Of a stretch of DNA of 64,000 nt, positions 36,442 to 49,647 are shown in pieces. A model generated the notes under the pieces. That model did not search any database and was not told the DNA's origin. It worked only from the letters and a program-made list of their open reading frames with translations. How positions within the stretch are numbered: the stretch's first letter is position 1; every line of letters begins with the position of its first letter. Made by a program: the position numbers and the translations under genes. This DNA is from Chrysomallon squamiferum (taxonomy: Eukaryota; Mollusca; Gastropoda; Neomphalida; Peltospiridae), in NCBI GenBank assembly GCA_012295275.1, contig CM022678.1:13216617-13280616 (forward strand), written 5' to 3'.

Positions 36442-37483
36442 ATGTACATGATATATAATTTATGTGTTTTAATGTGAATGTGCATGTGTGTGTGTGTGTT
36501 TTAAATATTAATTTATGAAATAATTTTATTAATATTTTACAGTGTCTACATATGAAACAACCTGGTCATATTTTTAACTTTTTATTCATCTTTACTTGTT
36601 TTTAATATTAACATAGAGCTATACAGGTATTAAATAATATGAAAGCGTTTTGGGCCCCACCCATTATAACCTTTAATATGTTTAAAAAATAATTTAAATA
36701 TGTTTAATAATGTATAGAGCAAGTCAGCAATTTAACATAATTCTTTAAATAAAGAAAATCATAAATAAACTGACAGAAAACAACCTGTCAAACAAAATTA
36801 GTATATTTTCTTTTAATAGTTTTATTAGTTTATTTCAAAAAATAAAAATTAAATAAACAAATAAATTAATTAATTAATTAATAAATAAATTATTGTTCCG
36901 AAATAAGATGGTTGCCATCACGTGGCTATGACATCTAAATTATAATTAAATAAAAAATACATATAATTAAATAAAAATACATATAATAATAAATAGTAAT
37001 ACCTATCTCGTGCACAAAATGAAATGCCTTAAACTTTTTTTTGTTGGATGATAATGCGATTACTCCATTCTGTAGATGATTCATCGAACACGAAATAAAA
37101 CAGCAAATCAGTAAAGACCGACAATCATCCCGCATTTATCCGCAAACACAATACTAAAAAAAAATAATAATAATTAAAAAAATAAATAAAATAAAATAAA
37201 ATAAAATATATAAATTTCAAAACAAATAAAATAAATAAAGGAACATAACAACTTATTAAAATATACGTACTAATTATAAATCGATGAATTGTTGTTTTTT
37301 TCTGTTTTTTTATCTTATTATTAGCCAATCATTGACCATAAATTTCAACTAAACGGTGTTGTTATTTCCCCCTTCATTTTCTTTCTTCTTATTATTTATT
37401 TATTTATGTTTATGCACCAAATAAAATCACAAAGCTTAGAACTCACACTACAATAAGTTGCTTAGTATTGTCCAAGAATTTAC

Positions 37484-37592
37484 CAGCATTTCATATAGGT
37501 CTGAAAACATGGTCTGAAACAAAATAAAAATAAAAATGTACAACTATGACGAGAGGTGGAAATAAATAATCATTTTCCTTTGTTTTATCTGC

Positions 37593-37636
<44 letters not shown>

Positions 37637-38322
37637 ACTTTTTAAAAGTACACATTTTATATATTTTCAGGATGCAGACAAAACTGAAATACCACAATGA
37701 ATTTTCTTCCCGTATAATTTTGACTGATTCTCACAGCATGTTTATCTCTCAGGGTCATAAGTAATCTTACCTTGAAGACGGAGTTGCCTTTAATATCATC
37801 ACCCAACCGTCACTGACAGACTCTGATAAAAATACAGAGGACATACTTCCCTGGAAGAAGTTTACCTGTTTATTTAAAACTAGAGTACAATGTTTACTTG
37901 TGTATTTAAAATTAGAACAGTGTTTACCTGTTTATTTAAAATTAGAGTACAATGTTTACTTGTATATTTAAAACTAGAGTACAGTGTTTATTTGTATATT
38001 TAAAACTAGAGTACAATGTTTACTTGTTTATTTAAAACTAGAGTACAATGTTTACTTGTATATTTAAAACTAGAACAGTGTTTACCTGTATATTTAAAAT
38101 TAGAACAGTGTTCACTTGTATATTAAAAATTAGCATACCACTTCATCTTCCCATTCGACCTGTTTACACGCTTCACCAACTGATGACCACTGTCCAGTCT
38201 GCTGACAAGTTATCTCGCTGTCAGTGCCAAATAAACGATATAACTGACTGCAGGTCAGTGCCGCAGTTCTGTGAGATGTAGAGAACAACACTACACCATT
38301 GTCATCCTCACTTGTTGGTCGT
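37484..38322 (-). CDS. Sushi/CCP-domain protein, three consecutive exons (partial)
   Basis: Exons at 38139-38322, 37771-37850 and 37484-37513, all with good splice sites (tctcatgtag ... GTG|GTATGC; cttcttccag ... AAG|GTAAGA; gtttcag ... CTG|GTAAAT) and matching phases. The first reads RPTSEDDNGVVLFSTSHRT, then AALTCSQLYRLFGTDSEITC and QQTGQWSSVGEAC, the spacing of the second half of a complement-control (Sushi) module: C, Y-L-G, I-C, TG-W, C. The second reads GSMSSVFLSESVSDGWVMIL and KATPSS, the third RPCFQTYMKCW. The 'DGW-(hydrophobic)' piece looks like a following extracellular beta domain that I cannot name. Probably secreted or cell-surface. Exons on either side were not found, so it is partial; whether it belongs with the CAMSAP relic downstream is unlikely on domain grounds. 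Confidence 0.5.
37595..37633. repeat. (TG)n microsatellite
   Basis: A 39-bp TG run in the intron between the second and third CCP-gene exons. Confidence 0.95.
37862..38130. repeat. minisatellite of about 33-36 bp
   Basis: About eight units of the type tgtttacttgtatatttaaa + actagagtacaa, inside the intron between the first two CCP exons. Variants have 'ttacctgtttatt' and 'attagaacag'. The minus strand of a unit reads as pyrimidine-poor, so it is probably not a splicing signal. Confidence 0.85.
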
Positions 38323-38419
38323 CTACATGAGAGATACGAAAAGAAAATTCAAGTTATTATTTTCCTATTCCATGAAATGTTATATTCTGAAATAGAAACT
38401 GTTTGAATTGAAGTCCGAG

Positions 38420-38422
<3 letters not shown>

Positions 38423-38508
<86 letters not shown>
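38423..38508. repeat. (GA)n microsatellite
   Basis: 86 bp of perfect GA just upstream (minus-strand sense) of the first CCP exon. Confidence 0.95.
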
Positions 38509-38512
<4 letters not shown>

Positions 38513-38932
38513 GCTTCACAATCACTCAAACTGTTTTGCAGACAATCGATTTTCTTCTGTATCATTAACATTCTGAAATTATACTAGTAAAGTTCAACCC
38601 TGAAAACAAAATACATGAAATTCCAAAAACAAAATTAACTTGGTCGTTTAATAAAATCAGACTTAGAAATTGCTGTATGCTGTGCAGAAGAATTTTACAA
38701 CAACTTAAAAACAACGTGTTTAGCAGTCTGATAAAAACTAGAAACGGATTTTAGTAGTTGATACGTTTATATTTATCAAATTTATCATCAGCACGACACT
38801 ATTAGACCAAATAATCTAGTCTACAAAGTGATGAGGGAATTTTAGAGATTTGTCAGAGGAAAATAAATTATAACCTCCCACCCAGTTGATTATTGTGAAA
38901 GATTTCACTCAAGACACGTTTATTTATATATT

Positions 38933-38988
<56 letters not shown>

Positions 38989-40699
38989 TGATTAATATTC
39001 ATGTTTTAAATCACTCAGCCGGAGAAAAGCTTCTCTGTCTAAATATGAAGACAACAAAACGAGGTGAGTGTTTCCTTAACGAGAAACTTTCGACCCTGAA
39101 AACTGAACAGAATGCAGGAAAAAAACAATAAGAACACAAATCTTAGGACTTTTCTTCAACAGACTAGACAAACAATTTTCAAAAGCTGTCATAGTTTAAT
39201 TAAAAAGCTGAAAATAAATAAATATGGTTAAATTATTCAAATATTTAGTTACAGGAATATTTAAAACGTCCATAATCGAAAAACATTGGTGAATTTACCG
39301 ACAAGTATAAAAAGCAAAAGTCAGCTAACTCTGTGAAGTCAGAAGGCGTGCCCGTCGTAGACGTGCTTCACAACAGCTTGCTCTGATTAGAACGTTAATG
39401 TTTTTCCTATCCTATCCTAACTCTGTGTGATAATCAGTTGAAATACCAGTGCCTGTACTGTACTGATGTTAATTTTCAATATCTCGCAAACCAACTAATA
39501 AAACAGTGAGTGCGTGCGTGACTGTGTGAGTGTTAGAATTGCAAGGTGAGTTGTGAGTTTTGCTGATTAATAATTGTTGTTTTTATATTTAAGTTATAAT
39601 TATCTGATTTAATAAAATATGTAAAAACTGTTTATTTAACTCAATAAATATTTTAATAAAATAAAACGATGTGTCATTTTTGTTTCAGCTGCGTAATTAA
39701 TATAGTTGGTGAATAATACAGAACACTAAATAATATAACAACATCATCGTATTAAAATCTACTTCATCTTAAAGAAAAGTATGCAACAAACACTTCGTTT
39801 ATTTTACACACGCGAAAATCATAATTAGTGTAAGATGAACAGTTTGAGTTCTGACCGGTGACCTGGCAACAAAATTAGTTTGAAGACAAAAATAATTAAT
39901 CAGAAACCATGTGGAAGTCAAACTGTTTTTAATTTTTATTTGCCTATCTAAAAACAACACAAACACACACACACACAACACACACAAGTACACACACACA
40001 AATTCACACACACACATCAGGTGCACAAAGACTGAGGTTTATTTAACTACATTATACTGAGACGTGTGGAAAGCGCTCCGCCGAAAAGATGATATTTTAT
40101 GAGCAACACAACAGATTTTACTGCTAACAAGATGTGCGGCGATGTTGTCAGCCATTTGTATTGATAAGAGAAGAGCAGTGTACAGAGATTTAACACACAA
40201 AGCTTATTTCATAATATGCTTTGCAAATATCGAGTACTCTGGTAGTGGAAAATCGGTGTGATCTTCGTGACTCGGGAGTGTACGGCTAACGAGTGGACAG
40301 ACAGAAAAACAGGATGCGGTGACGGCTCTCGCATTAATATTCAGTTACCACTGATTTTTTTTTTTTTTTTTAAGACGAAATATTTCTCTTTCCCATGTTA
40401 TCTTTTAGAAAGGGATACGTTGCTCGGAAATAGTCAAGAGACTTTACACAGTCTCTGCCTCTAGGCTTTCAAACAGTTTTGGGTAGGAAAAGTTTTTATC
40501 TTGTATATTCAAATTAAGTATGAACTTTCGTATGGTTGAAACTGTTGCCATGAGCGTGAAAAATAATGTATGAACGATTTCTGAGAACCATATAATCATA
40601 TGGCGTCGACTGCTACCACAACGTATTTCCGATTAATTCCAATTAAACCTTTATTTCACAATATCAGGTAACACAAAAAAAAAAAAAAAATATTATTGG

Positions 40700-40730
<31 letters not shown>

Positions 40731-43700
40731 ATAGAATTTAAGCGTTCAAACTCGAAAAAAGAAAGAAAAAAAAGGTCCCTACTAAAATAATGTCGGGGAA
40801 ATTGGGCTGGTTGGTTCTGAATCTTACTATAATTTGTCGAATCGTAAACAAACATCACCAGACCAACTCTAAAAACGAGAAGACATGGCATTGTTAGACT
40901 TGTTCAACAGACCTGGACTTACAATATGTGTAAGGATTGGCTGATGACAGGACATCTACTTCTGACACAAAGCATCTTTGGAAAGTTTTGGAAAGTTTTG
41001 GAATTCGTTGCAGTGTTTTCCAAGACCTTAAAAGAATTGGAAAATCAGGTTTTGTAAACTTGGCTAAGGAAAAGTTATTGAAAATTATGTCCTTGCCACA
41101 ATTAAAATGTCTGAAAAACTGATTCGTTTCACCAATATTGAGCCCCAAACCAAAGCCCCATTTTAGTTAAAAAATAAAAAAAATAAAAATAAAAATAAGT
41201 TGATAAAAATAATCAATACGTGTTACATTACTTTGCTGGCTTAGAAAACTTTACGCTGACTAATAATAAAAATTTAGGAAGGATTATTGCACAAAAGCAT
41301 TCAAGTTATACGGATTTTAGAATATGTGTGTGTGTGTGCGTATGTGTGTGTGTGTGTGTGTGTGTGTGTTACGTGCGCCAGGGTCAGAGGAGTATTCACT
41401 GTCTGCTGTAGTGAATTGAACATTCAAAAAATATTTCTATTTTCAGATCGTTGTACAGTATATACTGAAAAATGTATGTAAAGAAAATCGGCATTAAAAA
41501 AGGTTATTAAAATTAGCATTTAATAATAATAATAATAATAATAATTTAATAGTAAAAAAGAAAAAACTAAAATGAATAATAGCCCGATGACCATTAAATT
41601 ATATATTATGTTTATTTACTGAAATGCAAAACATGATAAGTTTTTAGTAAAATATTACCAAGAACGGCAAATCACATTTTTAAAAAATTTGTTTGTTTCT
41701 TTTTTTTATTTTGTTATTTATTTATTTATTTATTTATTTTATTATTATTATTTATTTATGTATTTATTTATTTTTAGTTTGTTTAGGAAACTAAAAACAA
41801 TTTTAAAAAAATTAAAAATACAAATATATATTTTTATTGTAGCGAAAGTGGGAACTTAAAACTGGTGACCGTTTTTACTGCGCCTGCAATGGATTACTTT
41901 AATGATAATAGAGGAGTATCAGACAAACGCATTTTTTTTTTAAAATGGCAGAAGTTACTGGAAATTACTGGGGAAAAAATAGCGTGTGTCTTGACAGCTC
42001 AGAACTCGATGAAATTATTATTTATTATTATTGTTATTGTTATTATTATTATTTTTTTTATAGCATTTTGTAAACAAGGCGATAAATGTGTTTTTCAACT
42101 ATAGTAATAATTGGGAATTTATTGACCCATGTTCGATGTTGAACAATCAAGTGACCCGAGGAATTAAAAAAAATAAATAAATAAATAAATAATAATAATA
42201 AATAGCGCGCACTGCTCTCCAACGCCAACAAACACAATAAATAAATAAATAAATAGATTTTTTTTTTTTTTTTCACTTCGGCTTAACTTTTTATAATAAT
42301 CAAGGGTACAGCTCAATTGATATCACTGTTCTGAACTTTTGATTGGATTGTAGAAAAGCTTAACACACTGGGCCACTATTTGATACAGCTTTAAATGTAA
42401 TTAGAAAAGGTGCTCTATTAAATCTCCATAGAGACCTGCCCATTGGCCTGGCCTGTGAGTTGTTTGTCACTGTTCATTTTCAAAGTGACAGTTGAACTGA
42501 TAAGGCAGTTAAACCAGGTAGTCAGTTTTAACAAAAAAAATTATTAAAAACATTTTAAAAATTCGTTGAAAAATATGAAAACATTCATAACTGTACTTAA
42601 GTATACTTTGCCATAAATTACAATTAATTAAATTTTGTACTTTGCTAATAATCATATTTTTATTTTGTACGAATAGGAATTCCTGAAAAATATATTTAAT
42701 TCTTTTTAATTCAGAAAGCTTTTTTGGCATATTATATTGTTATTTTAGATCTTTTCCCTTTTCAGTATTAACTTCTTTTTTTTTCAATATTACAAGATGG
42801 ACAGCAGTTTTTAATTTGGAAATCTTGTCTAAATTTCAAGAAATTGGCCATTTTGTATTTTGATATTTTATCTTCAGTTTTTCAGAATTTTAGTAGCAAA
42901 CTAAGTAATTACTGAGTTTAGAAAAATTGACTGGTGAATGATGCTGTATCCTAAAATCTCAGTTCATTATCCTAAAGATTTTTATAGTGTAATTATAATC
43001 TAGTTTTGGACTTAGTGGCATGTATAGGTGAAAGCATTTCAAGCTGTATTTATTTACTTCAAATAGACATTTTATAACTAATTGATTTTGCATTTTTAGT
43101 CTTATTGCAGAAATAAAAAACAACTTCAGAGCAGCAAAATGAAGAAATGGCTCATGAAAGCTTCTGGATATGCAGATTTAATACTGCACAGGCTCTGTGA
43201 TGAGTAAATCATGTAATAACAAATGATTTCTATTTTGTATTACATTAATATCCAGCATATTTTTTTCAAGCTGAACAATATTATAAAATATAATAAAATA
43301 AAATGAATAATTACTGGGTAATTGAATGAAGTCAGTAATATTTAAAAAACTATTTGTACCATGCAATTAATATTTTTATCATATGTTTTAAAGATGGAGA
43401 AAATGCTTTTATTTATGTTTTAATTTTAGAATTATTTGTTTTAATTTCTTAATAATCAGTTAAACTTAAAATAAGAAATTTTTTTTTTTGCTAGTTATTT
43501 TATGGATTGAAGACAACAATTTGAAAGCCATCAACAAAAAGTAATGCATTTAGGCAAGAAATGAAATGTGGAAGAAAAAGGACATTATCAAAACTTGTGA
43601 CTTGAGATTCATTGATTCATTTCTGTAAGGTCTGTGTAAGTGAACAAATATATTTTTTTGTTAAAACATAATTTTATAATATTAGTATTGTTACATTAGT

Positions 43701-43838
43701 TATGATGTAGTAGGTTTACTTCTTGTTTTCTATTCTTTTGAGACCTCAGAATCCCACTTGAATTGTCTTAGATGAATATGTGGAGTCATGTTTTTAATTC
43801 TGTTCATTGTTTTTAATCTCTGGAAATCCTAAAAATAT

Positions 43839-43871
<33 letters not shown>

Positions 43872-46800
43872 ATGTGTTGGGTTCAGTTTATCATACATAC
43901 AGTTAATTTTTTTTCACCAGTCCACTAGACACAAGAATATTTTTTCAACTGGATTTTCATTTTGGTTAATTTTACTATAGTGTAATAATAATTACTGATC
44001 TAATGGAAGACTGTCAGTTAACGTACAGCTGAGAAGTTATTAAAAGTGAATTTGTAAATTGGAGGGTGTTCTCTTTTAAACATTTAGTGTTTTTTTAAAA
44101 ACCACTTTTTGTTTTACCATTGTGGGAAAAATACTGTTTAAAGAGTATAGATCTTTTTAACTGGATAATATTTTATTTATTTATTTTTATTGGACTGCAG
44201 CGGGTGTCTTATAACAAACATGTAGTAAGTATATTAACAACTCCCAATTTACACAAACACAAACACAGAATTAATATGAATTAAAATAGTTTTAAAATAA
44301 TGGACTTCATAGCCATTGTCTTACACATTTGCTAATTATTGTATTAAAAGTTCACATACTTGTTATAAATGTTGTTTTAAATCACAAATCTTATAACATT
44401 TTATTTATTTTTAGTTATACCTTTAAATCTATGATAATGTTTTAAATTATGTTTAAATTAAAATTAAAAATATTAATAAAAATGCTTAAAATTTATGCTG
44501 TTCCATATGGAAAACATTAGTACAAAAATACCTTTTCAGTTATAACATTTAATTCCTTTTTAAATGATTAACTTTGAATGATTCAAAAATAAAGATACTT
44601 TATTTCCAAAAACATAAATGGATATTATTTATTTTTATTTTTTTTAAATATCAAAAAAAAAAGTTCTCTTTTAATTTTAACTTTTTATTACCTGACAGTT
44701 CTTTGTGTTTGCTCACACTGTTTTTCTGATATGTCTGACAAGTCATTGTGTCAGAATGCAGACTGATCTAGGGGTTCCTTGCCCTGGATGATTGCCAGTG
44801 GCTGGTCAATTATTTGACCTTTAGCTTAAGTAATATTTTTGAGGGTCTTGCACAGGAATTTTATCTAGGAATGTTTTTATTATAAAGATCCTGAGATTGT
44901 TCAGTTATTGTGTTTGCTGATAAATGGTCAGTGTTGTAACCTGAATTATACATTGAATTACAACAGGTGTGTTTATTATTAGTTAACTGTTTGCTATTAG
45001 ATGATGCAAGCCTATTTCAGTGGAGGTTAAGTTGATTTATTATAAATATAAAAATGAACTTTTCACAGGATTTATACTTGGTAATAGACAGAGATGGGAC
45101 AAACAGTTTCAGAATTTTATAAAAGTTTATATTGATCAACAGCCCATTTCTAATGCTGCCTCAAACAGATAAAATAATTTATGTCCAGTTTCAAAATATT
45201 TATTTTATTCAGTTGAACCATGTTGGATCATCGTCCAGATATTTCATGTTGTCTGTGGGATTTTGTTCATATCAATCTGCCATACAAACAACATTTAAAT
45301 GTAAAAAATAAAAAATAAATAAAAAAAATAAAAATAAATAAATGATATATTTAAAGAAATAAAACATTTCACCATTAGCTCAGAGATAATAATAATATGG
45401 AGATTTTCAGAATTATATAGAAGTCTTAAAAAAAAGCAACTTTGAATGAAATTAATGTTTTCTTGTTTGACGATGAAGCTGTTTGGTAGTTTTATTTTTA
45501 CCAGTTAACAGCAAATGATGTTTTACATGCATCACACAGGAGTGATGTGTGATCAGTCTAGTTTCTCTCATTTCCTATTTCTAATTTCTCTGTGAATACT
45601 GATGATTTTTTATTTTATATTTTAAATATTTTAAATGTTATTTTATTTAATTTTATTTTATTTTTTCTCCTTTTTTCAAAACATTATTTTATTTTATTTT
45701 ATTTTATTTTTTAACATTTTTTGAAAAACATTATTTTATTTGTTAATTTAATTTAATCAGAAATTTATCTGTCTATTTTAATTTGTTTGGGATTTCTTAT
45801 AATTTTTCCCAGAAAATCATTTACTTGATTAAGATTTAATAATCCAAATTTGATGTAAATATTCAGATATCTTCATCATTTGTCTGGCATGTTTGTAGAA
45901 TAAATTCTGATATCTTCATGTTGGTACATTTGATGAATATTCAAAATATCTTCATGTTTTATGTCAGATTTGTAGAATAATTCAGATACATTTGTGTTTG
46001 TAGAGCAGATTTCTAGAATATTTTTTAATCATAAAGATTATAGTTAAAGTAATAAAATATCTGATATGAGAGATATCTACTAGGTTTCAGAATTTCTAGC
46101 ACCAAACATCAGAAATAACCAGTTTAATTACTGCAAAACATTGGTCATAGTCAAACACAGGAATAACCAATACAGTGGCAGATCCTGAAATAAAACAAGT
46201 GTTGGTGGTGGCTGGATTGGGAGATCAGTTGTTTCCCAAAGATGCACATATTTTGCAAAGTTGTGATTTAAAGTAAAAATTGAAAAAAACGTTCTCTTTC
46301 TAATGAATGCTGATAATGTTAGATCAGTTAGATTGTCACAAATACTTTGGATGATGTGTATGCACCAACAATTGGTAGCTAAGTCAGTATGTTAATGTGA
46401 TTTAACTGGCAAAAGTAATAAAAGAAGAAAAAAAGAGAACAGGAAAAGCAGGTGTTTCATTAATTAGTCAAGCAGTAAGGACTCGGACAGCATGTGGTGT
46501 GGTGCAAAGCCACAAAACTGTCAAAACCTGCTTTGTGCTTACTGTTCTTCAGAATAAACTGCTTTTCATACATCAGGACAATTTCAACTTCTTGAACATG
46601 TAAACAATTTGAATGGAGTTACCTATAACCAGTCTGGTGGTTCTTTCCTAATAGCATGAATCCAGCAACTCTTCATGTTTTACTGGTTTTGATGCATCTG
46701 TCATATCCAAGAAATGTAGGCAGATGGATACTATTTCTCAGCCTGAAATATTACAGGCTTCTTTTCATTGTACATTCGACTATGAAGAGTGCATTATGAC

Positions 46801-47589
46801 CAGGTTTCCAGCAGTTATAATTAAAATACAACCAATTTCAGTTGGAAAAAAATGATGTCAATAAGTTGTTTTGTGTTGTACATTGGCAAAACTGTTATGG
46901 TTAAGATGAAATTATTAAATGTCAGAGATACAAATAACTTACAGGTGTCTGTGACATCATGTTTAATGTATTTTGATCAGTAGAGTGACTCTGTAAAATT
47001 TATAAAACTCAATCATTATATTTGGAATGAACATTAAAAAAAAAAAAAAGAAAAGAAGCAAATTCACCTCCACTGGATCAGCCACTGTAATTTATTCTAT
47101 TTTATTAAATGTTGTAATGGGTGTCAAACTGTATAATAACCAGTTCATATCAAAGTGTCAAGCTTACCTCGCTCTATGTCAAATTCATCTTTGATTCACA
47201 TGGTCAAAAATAAAATTGTTTAACATTTGTAAACTCCACTTTGCAGTTTTGTTCAGCATTGGCAACAGCTGGGCCTTTTCCTCCACAGTGCAGGCTCAAA
47301 GCACTTTACAGTGAGAAAGAAAGAAGAAAATATAGACAAAAAAAAAATGGACTGATTATGATTTATATTGTAATAGTACTTACAAAAGTTTATTACAGTA
47401 TATGGTTATTTGAATATAAATGGAGCAAAAATTAATATAAGAAACTTGAAACATGGTCTTTAGAGAACCTGGTTCAGTGTCCAACTTCACAAAGCAGAGT
47501 ATTACAGATTTCATTAGGTTTTTCTCAAGTTTTCTCAGACCTTCCAATAGCCTTTACAATCACTGTGATAACCATATTTATTGTCTGAC
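38509..47589. other. about 9 kb without a supportable gene
   Basis: Possible 5' exons by donor only: a segment ending AACGAG|GTGAGTG at 39063 (contains MKTTKR) and one ending TTGCAAG|GTGAGT at 39545. A less AT-rich patch lies at 40060-40300. ORFs on both strands at 40894-41148 overlap each other and show no family features. Repeats: (TTA)n 38940-38986, CA 39963-40015, (TG)n 41326-41369, ATT/AAAT runs 41521-42260, poly-T 43840-43871 and a short diverged repeat of about 58 bp at 45850-46010 (attcagatatcttcat motif). Nothing else recognised. Confidence 0.5.
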
Positions 47590-48000
47590 ATAAAACAGTA
47601 GGTATCTCATATTTTTGTTGTTGATTACATATCTGCTGTTGTAGTAAAACACTAGGGATATCCATATTTATTGTTGTCAGACACGCACTACATGTCTGCT
47701 GTTGTTGTAGTTTTAAAACACTAGGGATACCCGTATTTATTGTTGTCAGACATCAACTACATGTCTGCTGTTGTTGTAGTTTTAAAACACTAGGCGTACC
47801 CGTATTTATTGTTGTCAGACATGGTGGTAAAACAGTGGTGATTATATTTTTTAATTGTTTTAAAACATAGGAACATGTCATTTATTGTTGTTGTCAGACA
47901 TGATTATATTTTAATTGTTGTTGTCATTGGTAAAATGTCTAGGGATAACCATATTTATTGTTGTCAAACACTAGAACCATGTCTGTTAATGAAAACACTG
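47590..48000. repeat. diverged minisatellite of about 68 bp
   Basis: Five or six units, best seen at 47640-47830: tgtctgctgttgttgtagtt, then ttaaaacactagggatac, then ccgtatttattgttgtcaga and cat. Outer units are shortened and altered. Confidence 0.8.
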
Positions 48001-48455
48001 GCAATTGACTTTTTAATTTTAACTTTTTGTTAATACTTTTCCCAGATTTCACCCCATCCATTCATTTCATAAAACAGTGGTGATTTGTTTTGGAATTGTT
48101 GTTAGTGATTTAATGACATTTCACCTGTCATCTTTACACTGATATGATTATATTGTAATACTTCAACCAACATTCCCAGGTCAAGAACACTGGATGGGTA
48201 GGTCCCATCAGGTGAGCAGATGTCACATCACCAGTATCATCACCAGAGGTCCTTGTCACTGAAGGACCCACCCCACAAGTCATCATTATACAGTCCTGTG
48301 GCTGTGCACTTCTGCTCCTGGAACTTTGACGCAGGACTGCTGTGTTCCCTGATCTCATTGATGCACCCTTTGTAGATATATGTCATGGTTCAGACAACTC
48401 TGATATCAACATGTCAGTCTGGTTGTTATTTGTGTATGGTTACTAATATGTATGT

Positions 48456-48505
<50 letters not shown>

Positions 48506-48700
48506 ATATGTGTATCATATGTTTTTCTTGTATCTGTATTAATGTGTGTCAGTGTGTATATATATTAATGTGTGTGTATGTATTAATGTGTGTGTGTTTC
48601 AGTATGTGTGATAGTAATGTGTATATTAGTGAATGTTGACTAATATTTCTGCACTTGGTGTGTATAAAATGTGTCATAGTGTTTATGACATTGATATATA

Positions 48701-48746
<46 letters not shown>

Positions 48747-48904
48747 CTGTGATATATTGCTTGTGTGGTGTATGTGTGTGTTACTAATACCTATGCCAAT
48801 ATTTGTATGTGTGTGTGTTTGTGTTTATATTATGAGCACAGCATTTTTTCTGTATGAATGTTTAATAAATTAATATAAAATTTCTGATGTTCAAAAGAAA
48901 TGTT
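48001..48904. other. noncoding with (TG)n runs
   Basis: Two long TG runs at 48459-48503 and 48702-48744 in a TG-rich stretch 48450-48840. The segment 48165-48370 is less AT-rich and open on the minus strand (GVGPSVTRTSGDDTGDVTSA) but has no splice-site or family support; it may be an old repeat. Confidence 0.5.
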
Positions 48905-49583
48905 TATATATATACTTGTGTATAAGTCAAATTTTGGGAGACTATATTAAGTGTGTAATATTTTTGTGTATGACTTATACATAAGGTAATGTTTTGTAGC
49001 TGTTGCTGAAGAGTTGCCATTTTGACAATTTTTGCTACAGGATGCATCTAAAATATGAATGTAAAACATGATATTCTTCCGTTTAATGACATACAAATGT
49101 TTTAAAGCAAGAAAAATTAATAGTAATGGCGTTACGTTCGGCGTCTTGAATCTAGGAATGCAGACTTTCTGCCAAATTGCACTAAATATCGGTCCTAATT
49201 TCATAAACAAAACTCTCTTGTTTAATTGTAAAGAATTTGGTGAAATAATATTAATCATCATTAATATCCACTACCGACAAATTTTGTAAGTCATGGGCAG
49301 CTAAAATAAAGTTAGGTCTCCATGTTAGACCTATTACATTAAAGAGATACTTTTTATGATAGGGCAGAGGCTATCAGAGATTTAAACATGCATTTTTATT
49401 ACATCTGTATTTGACAGTTATGTTACAACAATATAGGCCTTCATTGGCACTAAAACTGGTCTAAAAATATTTTTTTTTTTAAATTTTTATTTTATTATAC
49501 AAACTTTACCTAAAATATTCATTTTTGGTCTTAAAATACACATCAACTTATACAGAAAGGTCGCCTAGTACACAAATATACAG
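48905..49583. mobile_element. MITE-like element, about 680 bp
   Basis: The left end tatacttgtgtataagtcaa and the reversed right end tactgtatatttgtgtacta are imperfect inverted repeats. A further acttatac motif occurs inside each end (48969 and, inverted, 49545). Similar 'TTGTGTATAAGTCGA' ends are known for pogo/Tigger-type elements; I cannot confirm the target duplication. The two overlapping ORFs inside (48947-49261 minus, 49068-49289 plus) look accidental. Confidence 0.4.
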
Positions 49584-49610
49584 TAATTAGAATTGATAGA
49601 ATTATTATTC

Positions 49611-49647
<37 letters not shown>

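Noticed and set aside
40894-41148. Overlapping ORFs on both strands (plus: MADDRTSTSDTKHLWKVL)
   Set aside because: Fairly protein-like, but no family motif, no splice or promoter context, and both strands are open to a similar extent; kept out for lack of support.
43080-43210. Possible plus-strand exon MKKWLMKASGYADLILHRLC
   Set aside because: Acceptor present, but only 22 codons from the ATG, no donor and no homology recognised.
46450-46640. Minus-strand open stretch (VEIVLMYEKQFILKNSKHKA)
   Set aside because: Could be a transposon fragment, but I could not match it to any family and no ends were found.
48134-48358. Minus-strand ORF in a less AT-rich patch
   Set aside because: No recognisable domain and no convincing splice sites; may be an old dispersed repeat.
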